NCBI GenBank assembly: GCA_002441045.1
Contig: DJWQ01000024.1
Span: forward strand, 1 to 47,136
Direction: 5' to 3'
DNA: 47,136 nt
Origin: Firmicutes bacterium UBA6226
GTDB taxonomy: Bacteria; Bacillota_A; Clostridia; Peptostreptococcales; Acidaminobacteraceae
Every line of letters starts with the position of its first letter. The first letter of the stretch is position 1. Positions 1 to 8,092 of the stretch are shown here, in pieces. Made by a program: the position numbers and the translations under genes. A model generated the notes under the pieces. It was given only the letters and a program-made list of their open reading frames with translations. It was not told where the DNA came from and did no database searches.

Positions 1-1701
1 TATGAAGCTTTTAATATGGGTGAGCAGGCTGTGAAATACTATATTTCAGCTCAAACGGCTGCCAAAAGCGAGCACAATTATAAGTTGGCTATAATGATAA
101 CTCACAATATTATTAATCACTATTTTGCTCAAAGAAATGCTGAAATGGTAAGGCAGCAGTTAGAAATTATGGGGGATCTTATGACCCATAAATCAGATGT
201 TTCTGAGTACAATGCATTATTTTTGATTAATTCAAGTCGTTATCTATATCTACAAGAAGAGTATAAGGCTGCACTTGAGTCTTCAGATGAAGCTTGGGTT
301 TTATTTGAAAAAGTGGATGACGCTATTGGCATTAGAGAATGTCAAATGATGAATAGCAGAATATACGATGCAATTGGTGAGGTTGAAAAAGCTTACAGAA
401 TAGGAACTGAGCTCGCTTTATCTTCACAGGAGATTGGGGACTTTGACGCTGAGCGTGAAGCGCGTCTATTTATTCATCAATTAACGGACAAGATTCCCTA
501 TCGAGAGGGCATTCTGGAAAATTATAAACGCCTTATTTCATTAGATGAGTTATTACTCAACAATCTATATGAAATGAGCCTGTATCAGTTGGAAGGAAAA
601 ATTGATGCTGACCTGCAGGATCAGTTAAAAAGAGATTCCGATCGACTGATGGAAAATATGAGCTTTATCAATGAAGTGGCAAAAGACTTAGCAAAAGAGC
701 TTGATTATGATACTTTGGTGAAACTGATTATTACAAAGATGGCAAGTTTTGTTGAGTTTGACGCCTTGGTATTAGGACTCTATGATGAAGAAAGAGAGCT
801 TTTATACAGTAGAATGACCTATGAAAATGGTGAAATTAAAGAGAGTTATGATGTCCCACTCTCGAATAAAAGTAGTATGGGGACATGGGTTATTCGACAT
901 AGAAAGGAATACTATACAGGCTATTTGAGTCATTTGGTACTAGATGATTTTGAACCACTTCATAAAAATTTCAAAAATATCAGTGTGCCATATGAGACCA
1001 TCTACTATGCACCTCTTATTGTAGATGAGAAAGTCATCGGTGTTTTTTCACTTCAAAGATATACGATTAATGGATATGATCATGCACAGATAGAAATGAT
1101 GCGCGCTTTGAGCTCTTATATAGCCATAGCCATTGCAAATGCACTTAAAACGGCTCAAATGAAAGAACTTAATGATCGATTAAAGACCATTTCCAAAAGA
1201 GATGGGCTCAGTGGTCTCTACAATCGTTATGCATTAAACGAAGATGTTGGCATCATTTTAAATGCATTTAACAATGAGAATAGAAGCTTATCTACTTTAA
1301 TGTGTGATATAGACTTTTTTAAAGAATATAATGACTTCTATGGCCATTTGGAAGGCGACAAGGTCATTAAAACCATAGCTCAGGTATTAAAAGATACCTG
1401 TGAACAATCTACATCCTATATCTACCGATATGGTGGCGACGAATTTATGGTTGTATTTTTAGACATTGATGAAGATGAAGTTGCAGCTATTGCACAAAAA
1501 ATTTTGAAAGCAGTTTCAGAATCAAATATGCCACATATAGAAAAAGGAATCAATGAAAAAGTATCAGTTAGTATTGGTCTCGCATATTTTGAAATGAATA
1601 AAGAAATACTGAATGAAGATGATTTGCTCAGAAGCGCTGATATCTCTCTTTATATTTCTAAGAGAAAAGGTAGAAATCAAGCTAGAAGTATGAAATTTTA
1701 A
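1..1701 (+). CDS. Diguanylate cyclase, TPR-GAF-GGDEF, 5' end cut off by the window
   Basis: The reading frame is open from base 1, so the methionine at 16 is probably internal and the gene begins before the window. Numbering from that methionine, residues 1-190 are helical and TPR-like, about 215-375 form a GAF domain, and about 395-555 form a GGDEF domain. The intact GGDEF signature is at residues 473-477, and the upstream metal-binding aspartates are visible in the segment LMCDIDFFKEYND. This predicts synthesis of c-di-GMP from two GTP in the cytoplasm, with the TPR and GAF parts sensing a partner or ligand. The RxxD inhibitory site expected just before GGDEF is absent, so product inhibition at that site is unlikely. 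The role of the sensor part is unknown. Confidence 0.9.
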   Translation, partial: YEAFNMGEQAVKYYISAQTAAKSEHNYKLAIMITHNIINHYFAQRNAEMVRQQLEIMGDLMTHKSDVSEYNALFLINSSRYLYLQEEYKAALESSDEAWVLFEKVDDAIGIRECQMMNSRIYDAIGEVEKAYRIGTELALSSQEIGDFDAEREARLFIHQLTDKIPYREGILENYKRLISLDELLLNNLYEMSLYQLEGKIDADLQDQLKRDSDRLMENMSFINEVAKDLAKELDYDTLVKLIITKMASFVEFDALVLGLYDEERELLYSRMTYENGEIKESYDVPLSNKSSMGTWVIRHRKEYYTGYLSHLVLDDFEPLHKNFKNISVPYETIYYAPLIVDEKVIGVFSLQRYTINGYDHAQIEMMRALSSYIAIAIANALKTAQMKELNDRLKTISKRDGLSGLYNRYALNEDVGIILNAFNNENRSLSTLMCDIDFFKEYNDFYGHLEGDKVIKTIAQVLKDTCEQSTSYIYRYGGDEFMVVFLDIDEDEVAAIAQKILKAVSESNMPHIEKGINEKVSVSIGLAYFEMNKEILNEDDLLRSADISLYISKRKGRNQARSMKF

Positions 1702-1716
1702 ATCTTTGTTTAATTC

Positions 1717-1745
1717 TTGACAAAACGAATTCCAATTGATAAACT
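1717..1745 (+). promoter_or_regulatory. Sigma-A-type promoter of the hydrogenase maturation operon
   Basis: TTGACA (1717-1722) and TAAACT (1740-1745) are separated by exactly 17 bases. Transcription should begin near 1752, just before the structured leader that precedes the TM1266-type gene. Confidence 0.7.
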
Positions 1746-1751
1746 ATTAAC

Positions 1752-1911
1752 AAGTTCATAGCTTTGAGGTGTGCCTTAAGGTTGTGATGTTTTTATATTC
1801 CACCTAACGAATAAGAGAAATCTGAAGCGAAAGGCAGGAGCTATAGTGGATCTCAGTTTTGAGATTATTTTGTGACTTTAGCCTTCTCCTTAGAGAAGGC
1901 TTTTAATTTTT
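1752..1911 (+). ncRNA. Structured leader RNA ending in an intrinsic terminator, upstream of the hydrogenase maturation genes
   Basis: The stretch between promoter and first gene contains nested complementary segments. ATAGCT (1758-1763) pairs with AGCTAT (1839-1844), and TGCCTT (1772-1777) pairs with AAGGCA (1831-1836), closing a loop of about 50 bases. A second hairpin lies at 1849-1866 and a terminator at 1881-1900. The 5' arm of the terminator repeats the GCCTT found at 1773-1777, so AAGGC at 1831-1835 could pair with either copy. That is the layout of an attenuator or riboswitch. I could not match it to a known riboswitch class. A stand-alone small RNA is the alternative. Confidence 0.5.
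1881..1911 (+). terminator. Intrinsic terminator inside the hydrogenase operon leader
   Basis: GCCTTCTC and GAGAAGGC form an 8-bp stem with a CTTA loop, followed by TTTTAATTTTT. It lies between the promoter at 1717 and the first gene, so it must be read through for expression unless another promoter exists. Confidence 0.75.
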
Positions 1912-1939
1912 ACTATACGAATGCTATTTCGGAGGCGTT

Positions 1940-2200
1940 ATGGAAAAAAAAATTGCAGTAGTAAGTGCGATTTTAGAAGAACCTCAAGAAGTACAACAAA
2001 GGTTTAATGAAATCATAGCAGAATTTAGAGGCATTGTTAGAGGTCGAACCGGTATTCCGTTTGATCAGTATGGCATCTCAGTTGTGACGATTATAATTTT
2101 AGCGACAGTAGATGAAATCAATAGTTTTACAGGAAAATTAGGTAATTTAAAACACATTTCAGTAAAAACATCGATATCTAAAAAGACAATAGAAGAGTAA
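1940..2200 (+). CDS. TM1266-family putative regulator of the iron-only hydrogenase system
   Basis: This 86-residue protein resembles the small ACT/NikR-like ferredoxin-fold family usually found beside [FeFe]-hydrogenase maturation genes. It starts MEKKIAVVSAILEE and carries a central segment GIPFDQYGISVVTIIILATVDEINSFTGKLGNL typical of the family in pattern. It has no DNA-binding helix-turn-helix that I can see, so the regulator label is traditional and rests on context. The start is supported by GGAGG five bases upstream. It is 15 bases upstream of hydG and clearly in the same transcript. Its ligand and mode of action are not known from sequence. Confidence 0.8.
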   Translation: MEKKIAVVSAILEEPQEVQQRFNEIIAEFRGIVRGRTGIPFDQYGISVVTIIILATVDEINSFTGKLGNLKHISVKTSISKKTIEE

Positions 2201-2215
2201 ACTTGGAGGTAGAGT

Positions 2216-3631
2216 ATGGCTAAGTACGGCGATGACAATTACATGGAAGCATCTTATATCGATCATCAATTAATCGAATCAATTTTGGAAAAGACTAAAA
2301 ATGTTACGGATGAAGCAATTGATGCGGTTATTGAGAAAGCAAAGTTTAAAAATGGCTTGGACCTTGAGGAAATAGCTACGTTATTGCAAGCACATACACC
2401 AAGTCAAATGAAGAAAATTTATGACATTGCTGCTGCAATTAAGCAATCAATCTATGGCAATCGCGTCGTTTTATTTGCACCACTCTACGTTAGTAACTAC
2501 TGTGTGAATAACTGTGTTTATTGCGGCTATAAGAGAGAAAATCAATTTGGTAGAAGAAAACTGACAGAAGCTGAAATAAGAGAAGAAGTTAGAATTCTTG
2601 AAAGAATGGGTCATAAGAGATTGGCGCTAGAAGCTGGAGAAGATCCAGTTAATTGTACGATTGATTATATTGTGGATACGCTTAGAATCATCTATGATGA
2701 AGCGAGCGAAAAAAGCAATATTCGACGTGTCAATGTTAATATTGCTTCAACGACGATTGAAAACTATAAGAAATTAAAAGAAGCCGAAATTGGCACTTAT
2801 ATTTTATTCCAAGAAACCTATCATAAGCCAACCTACCTTGAGATGCATCCAAAGTCATTAAAGGGGAATTATGAGTATCACTTAACTGCCTTTGACAGAG
2901 CGCAACAAGGTGGTGTGGATGATGTCGGCGCTGGTGTATTATTTGGTCTCTATGACCATCGCTTTGAAGTGTTAGCACTCATGCTTCACAATAAACACCT
3001 TGAAGACAATTATGGCGTAGGTTTCCACACAATTTCAGTACCAAGGATTAAGAAAGCTGAAGGTATGGAGCTAGATCAATTCGGTTATACAATCGATGAT
3101 GAAACCTTCAAAAAAATAGTAGCGATCTTAAGAATCGCCGTACCATTTACTGGCCTAATTCTTTCTACTAGAGAGTCACAAGAAATGCGTAAGGAATTGA
3201 TTCACTATGGCGTATCACAGTTAAGTGCGGGTTCATGTACAGGAGTTGGTGGCTATAAAGAAAACGAAGAAGGACCACAAGAAGTGGCGCAATTCAAAGT
3301 TTCAGATGAGCGTTCACCTATGGAGGTTATTTCAGGGCTGATCGAAGATGGTTTTATTCCAAGCTACTGTACATCATGTTATAGAATGGGAAGAACAGGC
3401 GATCGTTTTATGAAGCTCGCTAAATCTGGTCAAATTCAACATGTTTGTCAGCCAAATGCCTTAATGACACTCAAGGAATACGCACTTGATTTTGGTGACG
3501 AGGCGTTTAACAAACAAGTAGATGCGTTCATTGATAAAGAAATTGAACGCGTCAAAGATGAAACTACAAAAGCGACTGTTATAAAAGGCATTGAAGACCT
3601 AAACAGCGGTAAAAGAGATATATTTTTATAA
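2216..3631 (+). CDS. hydG: [FeFe]-hydrogenase H-cluster radical SAM maturase HydG
   Basis: HydG cleaves tyrosine by radical SAM chemistry and yields the CO and cyanide ligands for the H-cluster iron, releasing p-cresol. The 471-residue length is normal. The radical SAM CX3CX2C motif is at C96, C100 and C103. The C-terminal CX2CX22C motif that holds the second, iron-releasing cluster is intact in the segment around YCTSCYRMGRTGDR. A ribosome binding site (TTGGAGGT) precedes the ATG. The gene sits between the TM1266-type gene and hydF in one operon. The adjacency to hydF and the second cluster motif separate it from the related thiamine enzyme ThiH. Confidence 0.97.
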   Translation: MAKYGDDNYMEASYIDHQLIESILEKTKNVTDEAIDAVIEKAKFKNGLDLEEIATLLQAHTPSQMKKIYDIAAAIKQSIYGNRVVLFAPLYVSNYCVNNCVYCGYKRENQFGRRKLTEAEIREEVRILERMGHKRLALEAGEDPVNCTIDYIVDTLRIIYDEASEKSNIRRVNVNIASTTIENYKKLKEAEIGTYILFQETYHKPTYLEMHPKSLKGNYEYHLTAFDRAQQGGVDDVGAGVLFGLYDHRFEVLALMLHNKHLEDNYGVGFHTISVPRIKKAEGMELDQFGYTIDDETFKKIVAILRIAVPFTGLILSTRESQEMRKELIHYGVSQLSAGSCTGVGGYKENEEGPQEVAQFKVSDERSPMEVISGLIEDGFIPSYCTSCYRMGRTGDRFMKLAKSGQIQHVCQPNALMTLKEYALDFGDEAFNKQVDAFIDKEIERVKDETTKATVIKGIEDLNSGKRDIFL

Positions 3632-3641
3632 GTGAGGGCAT

Positions 3642-4838
3642 ATGAATAAAACACCAAATGCAAATCGGGTTCACATAGGTATATATGGCAATCGCAATGC
3701 TGGTAAATCCTCTCTTTTTAATGCGATTATTGGACAGGATATTGCTGTTGTATCGACTTTCGAAGGTACGACGACGGACCCAGTTATCAAGGCGATGGAG
3801 TTGATTCCTTTTGGTCCTGTTGTTTTTATCGATACAGCTGGACTTGACGATGAAGGTATACTAGGATCTTTGAGAGTAGAAAAGACAAAACAAATGCTAA
3901 ATAGAACAGATTTTGGTATCTATGTTATGGATGGTTCAAATCCAGATATAGATGGTTACTTGCATATGACGGATGTTTTCAAACGCTTTAATATACCACA
4001 CATGTTAGTCGTTAACAAAAAGGATCTATTAAAGAATGAGGATCTTATTAAAATTGAAGCTTTAAATAGACCTTTTGAAGTGATAACTACAGCCAATTTA
4101 GAAGATGTTCATCATCTTAATGATGAAATGATGAAGCAACTTAAATCTTTGGGAGAAGAAGCGCCTTTGGTAGGTGATTTACTACCGTATGGCAGTACAG
4201 TCGTATTAGTTGTTCCAATTGATTCAGAAGCGCCAAAGGGTAGAATCATCTTACCTCAAGTACAGATTATTAGAGATTGCTTGGATCATGGCATTAAGTG
4301 TCATGTTGTAAGAGATACGGAACTTGCTGAAACACTTGAAGAACTGAATCGGGTTGATCTGGTCATTACCGATTCTCAGGCGTTTGCTTCAGTGAGCCAA
4401 ATTGTACCTAAGGAAATTCCACTTACGGGTTTTTCGATATTGTTTTCAAGACAAAAAGGCGATATCAATAAGCTTTTAAATGGTATAGAAGCACTTAAAA
4501 CCTTAAAAGCGGGTGATAAGGTGTTAATATCTGAAAACTGTACACACAATCACTCACACGAAGATATCGGAAGAGTAAAAATACCAAAATTATTGCACAC
4601 TAAAGTAGATGCTGACATTCAAATCGAGTTTGCTATGGGACATGATTTTCCACAGGATTTAAGTCAATACAAAGCAGTTATACATTGTGGGGCATGTATG
4701 GTAAATAGAAAAACCATGTTGACGAGGATTGATATTGCAGAAACTGCAGAAGTTCCAATGACCAACTATGGATTGACGCTTGCTTATTTTTCAGGCATAC
4801 TTGATAGAAGTATAGAAATTTTAAGAGGCAGGATTTAA
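3642..4838 (+). CDS. hydF: [FeFe]-hydrogenase maturation GTPase HydF
   Basis: HydF is the scaffold on which the diiron part of the H-cluster is assembled before transfer to the hydrogenase. The N-terminal third is an Era-like GTPase with a P-loop at residues 16-24 (GNRNAGKSS), a DTAG switch and an NKKD specificity motif. The C-terminal third carries the cluster-binding residues: C300 with H302, then H348-C349-x2-C352. The 398-residue length fits the family. It begins 10 bases after the hydG stop. HydE, the third maturase, is not in this window and must be encoded elsewhere. Confidence 0.97.
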   Translation: MNKTPNANRVHIGIYGNRNAGKSSLFNAIIGQDIAVVSTFEGTTTDPVIKAMELIPFGPVVFIDTAGLDDEGILGSLRVEKTKQMLNRTDFGIYVMDGSNPDIDGYLHMTDVFKRFNIPHMLVVNKKDLLKNEDLIKIEALNRPFEVITTANLEDVHHLNDEMMKQLKSLGEEAPLVGDLLPYGSTVVLVVPIDSEAPKGRIILPQVQIIRDCLDHGIKCHVVRDTELAETLEELNRVDLVITDSQAFASVSQIVPKEIPLTGFSILFSRQKGDINKLLNGIEALKTLKAGDKVLISENCTHNHSHEDIGRVKIPKLLHTKVDADIQIEFAMGHDFPQDLSQYKAVIHCGACMVNRKTMLTRIDIAETAEVPMTNYGLTLAYFSGILDRSIEILRGRI

Positions 4839-5762
4839 ATGAGTCGTTATTATGGACTTAGTGATTATTTAAAACTAAAATATGGACGTAAGCTTGTAAA
4901 ACTATCGATCGATGGTGGTTTTACCTGCCCAAATAGAGACGGAACCCTTTCTACAAAGGGTTGCGTCTTTTGTTCGATTGAAGGCTCTGGTGATTTTGCT
5001 GGCGAGATCAGTTGTGGTACCAAACAGACGAATGGAGAGATTCAGTCTCAAATTGATTCACAAAAGGAACTCTTGTCAGATAAATGGTCAAATGTAGGCT
5101 ATATCGCCTATTTTCAAAATTATACTAACACTTATAAGCCTATCAATGAGCTCGCTCAGCTTTATAAAAGTGCGTTAGCATGTGAAGGTGTAGAAGGTCT
5201 TGCAATCGCAACTCGACCAGATTGTATAGAGGCTTCACATATAGCATTGTTTCAGTCATCCAGAGTATTATGGGTAGAATTAGGATTACAGAGTATTCAC
5301 GATGATCAAAACAAATGGTTGAATCGCCACTACGGACTTGAAGACGTAGTAAGAAGCACAAGGATGCTTCAAGATGCGGGAATCCCCGTTGTCCTTCATT
5401 TGATTGCTGGCCTACCGAGTGAAACTTTTGATGATTTTATGGCGTCTATAGATTGGGTCTCACAGTTAAAACCTTTTGGTGTCAAGATTCATATGCTTCA
5501 CATTGTAAAGAACACAGCTCTTGCTCAAATTTATGAGGAGAAACCCTTTGAGCTGTTAGATGAAGCAACCTATATCAAGTGGGTTTGTGAAGGCATTGGT
5601 CGATTGGATCCTGAGATTGTGATTCACCGTATGACTGGTGATGGAAAAAAATCTGAAGTGATTGCACCGACATGGACCTTTAATAAGCGACATGTTTTAA
5701 ATGGCATTCAAAAGTATTTAGCAGAACATAACATCGTTCAAGGCTGTAGTAGAATAAGATAA
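4839..5762 (+). CDS. TIGR01212-family radical SAM protein (YhcC-like)
   Basis: The 307-residue protein starts MSRYYGLSDYLKLKYGRK and has the family's spaced cysteines, CPNRDGTLSTKGCVFC, which place the three radical SAM cluster ligands as CX12CX2C instead of CX3CX2C. Further conserved pieces are ATRPDC, WVELGLQS and HLIAGLPSET. Its substrate is not established in this family. The ATG directly follows the hydF stop codon with no gap, so the two are likely translationally coupled. That coupling raises the question of a link to hydrogenase maturation, but the family also occurs without hydrogenases. A shared terminator follows at 5766. Confidence 0.9.
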   Translation: MSRYYGLSDYLKLKYGRKLVKLSIDGGFTCPNRDGTLSTKGCVFCSIEGSGDFAGEISCGTKQTNGEIQSQIDSQKELLSDKWSNVGYIAYFQNYTNTYKPINELAQLYKSALACEGVEGLAIATRPDCIEASHIALFQSSRVLWVELGLQSIHDDQNKWLNRHYGLEDVVRSTRMLQDAGIPVVLHLIAGLPSETFDDFMASIDWVSQLKPFGVKIHMLHIVKNTALAQIYEEKPFELLDEATYIKWVCEGIGRLDPEIVIHRMTGDGKKSEVIAPTWTFNKRHVLNGIQKYLAEHNIVQGCSRIR

Positions 5763-5765
5763 AAC

Positions 5766-5797
5766 AAGCCCTCTAAATAGGTTAATTTAGGGGGCTT
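5766..5797. terminator. Bidirectional terminator between the hydrogenase operon and the PilZ gene
   Basis: A 12-bp stem (5766-5777 with 5786-5797, one G-T pair) with an 8-base loop ends the hydrogenase operon. On the minus strand the stem is followed by GTTTTAT, so it may also end the PilZ transcript. Confidence 0.8.
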
Positions 5798-5906
5798 TGA
5801 TTATGCAAAAATCTTTCTTGATTAAAATTTGAAGGGTAGATAGCTAAAGATTTTTATTAAATAAAATAAATGTTAATGAAAGAGAGATTAGCATTAAATG
5901 TAAGGA

Positions 5907-7013
5907 TTAGAGTAAAGTTAACTCATTAATAGTCGTTATCACCACAACAAAAATAATCATAGCTAGGGCAATTATCATCGTTAGTATCAATGGCCAATGA
6001 ATGGTCGTATTACGTTTTCTTAGCTCAGAGATATTGAGTCCTAAACCAACTAAGTCGATTACGAGGGTTATAACCGATAGCACTAAGGTTGCTAGAAGAT
6101 ACTCTTTTCGCCAAAATTGAGGACGGTAAAAATTGAAAAAATAATCCAATACGTACTTCTTGATCGGTCTTGAAACCATTAATGTTATAATGCCGAAAAA
6201 CAATGTTAATGTACTAAGTAATCCCAATATTTGTAGCCTTTTATATTCTTTTGAGCTTGTATCTGCAATGTTATCTAACTCGTGTTCGAAATAGCTTGAA
6301 ATTTTTTGACTGTTTTCAGGATTAGAATGAATGATCTCAGATTGCTTTGAGTAAAGATATTGAGTGATGAGCTGTGATTGGCTTTCTTTCAATCCGATAA
6401 ACTGAATTCTATTTAAATATCGTCTAATCTCAACTTGCGGCATGGAATCCAACACTTTACATCTAATCGTAAAGATTTTATCTTCTTGATAATCGTAATC
6501 CAGAGCATCTTTTGGTTTTAGGTTGGCGTCAAATTCAATATCAAAAGTTGTATTTGCTGGTAGTTGTATCGTTGACAGTGCGAGCATACCCGTTGAACTA
6601 AGATCCTTAGATACCAGTTGGTAATCTAGTCCTCGATATTTAAAATCGTAGTTATTAAAGACGTTTACTCTGAAAGCTTGTCGTCTTTGAACTTTTACTG
6701 GATCACTGTTGATCATAAGTGTTAGTGAAGAAATTCCATTTTCAAAGTGACGATCCTTTACGACTGTATCAATTTCAAACAAATCTTTACCTTCTTGTTC
6801 TGGCGCTGTAAAGACGACGTTAAGATGATCCCCAATATGGAAATTATAGATCTTACCATGATAAATAGGGGCTATTATCCGAAACTGATTACCGATAACC
6901 CCACGTTCGATGACAGTTTTAAAACTGATGACAAATGCCTTATTTTGTTCGTCACGAGATGTTATTGATATTTCAATGGAGTGAGATGGTAGTAGATATT
7001 TTGTTAGATCCAT
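5907..7013 (-). CDS. PilZ-domain c-di-GMP receptor with C-terminal membrane segments
   Basis: Residues 1-130 resemble the YcgR-type N-terminal flagellar-brake fold. A PilZ domain follows, with the c-di-GMP motif residues RRQAFR and, about 50 residues on, DLSSTG. After that come three hydrophobic stretches near the C-terminus (LLSTLTLFFGIITLMV, TLVLSVITLVIDLVGLGL and ILTMIIALAMIIFVVVI). I chose ATG at 7013 because GGAGGT lies six bases before it. The frame stays open for 49 more codons upstream, but no ribosome binding site supports a longer protein and a promoter lies in that stretch. Typical YcgR proteins are soluble, so the membrane tail is unusual. It probably responds to c-di-GMP at the membrane; the effector partner is unknown. 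Confidence 0.85.
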   Translation of the reverse strand: MDLTKYLLPSHSIEISITSRDEQNKAFVISFKTVIERGVIGNQFRIIAPIYHGKIYNFHIGDHLNVVFTAPEQEGKDLFEIDTVVKDRHFENGISSLTLMINSDPVKVQRRQAFRVNVFNNYDFKYRGLDYQLVSKDLSSTGMLALSTIQLPANTTFDIEFDANLKPKDALDYDYQEDKIFTIRCKVLDSMPQVEIRRYLNRIQFIGLKESQSQLITQYLYSKQSEIIHSNPENSQKISSYFEHELDNIADTSSKEYKRLQILGLLSTLTLFFGIITLMVSRPIKKYVLDYFFNFYRPQFWRKEYLLATLVLSVITLVIDLVGLGLNISELRKRNTTIHWPLILTMIIALAMIIFVVVITTINELTLL

Positions 7014-7049
7014 AGGACACCTCCAACAGAATTTATTGTTTATTTTCAC

Positions 7050-7079
7050 ACTATATTGGGTATTAAGTGAATATAACAA
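7050..7079 (-). promoter_or_regulatory. Candidate promoter of the PilZ gene
   Basis: Read on the minus strand, TTGTTA (7079-7074) and TATAGT (7055-7050) are spaced 18 bases apart. They lie about 40 bases before the chosen start codon at 7013. Confidence 0.45.
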
Positions 7080-7271
7080 ACCGAAAGGTTGTTGAGATAG
7101 GGAACATCGGGACGTCATAAAGGACAGTGGTCCTAAAGTTTTTAAATGAGTATTTCCCATGTGTAACTTTTTAACTTGAGTTTTTACTATTTAATTTAGG
7201 AGGAATGCTTATAATTACAGAATTTACCGATACAATTGAATATGTTTTACATCAACGTGCCGATTCCCGTT

Positions 7272-7305
7272 AAATGGACTTTCATATGTTTGTGAGAGTC
7301 CATTT
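7272..7305. terminator. Hairpin 3' of the NUDIX gene
   Basis: AAATGGACTTTC (7272-7283) pairs with GAGAGTCCATTT (7294-7305) around a 10-base loop, with one G-T pair. It lies just beyond the NUDIX stop codon on the minus strand. There is no clean T-run on either side, so it may be an RNA-stabilising hairpin instead of a terminator. Confidence 0.45.
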
Positions 7306-7326
7306 AGTATGTTTAGGGCTAAGCAT

Positions 7327-7962
7327 TTACTCACACTTAAATGATTTAATTTCTTCTTGATCGAGCATATTAATGAATTGCTCGGTCATTCTAGCAGTTA
7401 AACCCCATATGGTATAGGCGTCATAATCATAAAAAACCACAGGATATCGTGCCGTCTTAAAATTGTAGTTTTTACCATCTGGAATGCTTTGATATGGAAA
7501 ATCTTCAGATAAGTTAAAAACGGAATTAATAAAGTACGTTTTTGGTGGATTTTCAACAAAATAGGATAGTGGCACTGTAAATATATGGTCAACTTCGTCA
7601 GTCGCATATTTAATTTGGTCAAAAGGACGCTTGATGATTCCAACATAACAATGAATGATCATATCAAAACTGGTCATAACAGAGTCTATTTGTCCAACGA
7701 TCTCTATTTCAGTCATGTCGATATTGAGCTCCTCGCAGGTTTCTCGAATCGCTGCTTCTCTCGAATGCTCAATATCCTCAATCGCACCACCTGGGAAACA
7801 GATTTCACCTGGCTGCGATTTTAAGGTTAAAGCCCTTTTTTCAAAGAGAAGTTCCCAACAACCGTTTTTTTCTATGAGTGGAATCAGCACAGAGGACTGT
7901 CGTTTCACACCTGAAGTGTTTGGTTTATATGCTTTTATAACATCGATAAGACTATCAATCAT
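7327..7962 (-). CDS. NUDIX hydrolase, CoA pyrophosphatase type
   Basis: The 211-residue protein has the NUDIX box GAIEDIEHSREAAIRETCEE, with the catalytic REXXEE glutamates present. The segment just before it, EKRALTLKSQPGEICFPGG, matches the extra UPF0035/NuCoA motif of coenzyme A pyrophosphatases such as NudL. The predicted reaction is cleavage of CoA or oxidised CoA to phosphopantetheine and 3',5'-ADP. The position after EEL is N instead of the usual G, a common variation. AAGGGG upstream supports the start. The gene stands alone and is convergent with nothing nearby. Substrate assignment is by motif only. Confidence 0.88.
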   Translation of the reverse strand: MIDSLIDVIKAYKPNTSGVKRQSSVLIPLIEKNGCWELLFEKRALTLKSQPGEICFPGGAIEDIEHSREAAIRETCEELNIDMTEIEIVGQIDSVMTSFDMIIHCYVGIIKRPFDQIKYATDEVDHIFTVPLSYFVENPPKTYFINSVFNLSEDFPYQSIPDGKNYNFKTARYPVVFYDYDAYTIWGLTARMTEQFINMLDQEEIKSFKCE

Positions 7963-7978
7963 TTTAACCCCTTGTAAC

Positions 7979-8007
7979 TTCTAATTTTAAATAAAATAAG
8001 GTATAAT
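7979..8007 (+). promoter_or_regulatory. Candidate promoter for the UPF0316 gene and DAHP synthase
   Basis: A perfect TATAAT (8002-8007) lies 17 bases after TTCTAA (7979-7984). The -35 match is weak. Confidence 0.5.
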
Positions 8008-8092
8008 GTTAATGCACAAGATTTCCTACTACTATCATACTATATACATACCCAAACTCAAAGGGGATAAGTAATAGAAAAAGGAGTTGCCG

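Larger units (their letters stand above)
7014..7326. other. Intergenic region between the PilZ and NUDIX genes
   Basis: The 313 bases hold the PilZ promoter, a small AGGAC/GTCCT hairpin at 7121-7134, a 22-codon open frame at 7206-7274 and a 12-bp hairpin at 7272-7305. The tiny frame has AGGAGG only one base before its ATG, too close for normal initiation. I see no convincing gene. Confidence 0.5.

Noticed and set aside
1765..1800. GAGGTGTGCC run in the hydrogenase leader, somewhat like TPP or lysine riboswitch starts
   Set aside because: The CTGAGA and second conserved blocks of the TPP riboswitch and the core of the lysine riboswitch are absent.
2736..2978. Open frame on the minus strand inside hydG
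   Set aside because: It is antisense to a strongly conserved enzyme, has no ribosome binding site and its product is low in plausible fold features.
6864..7160. Longer PilZ protein starting at 7160
   Set aside because: The extra 49 codons have no ribosome binding site, contain the likely promoter and read like non-coding sequence. GGAGGT marks the start at 7013.
7206..7274. 22-codon open frame with AGGAGG upstream
   Set aside because: The ribosome binding site is only one base from the ATG and the product is very short; no membrane or other pattern supports it.
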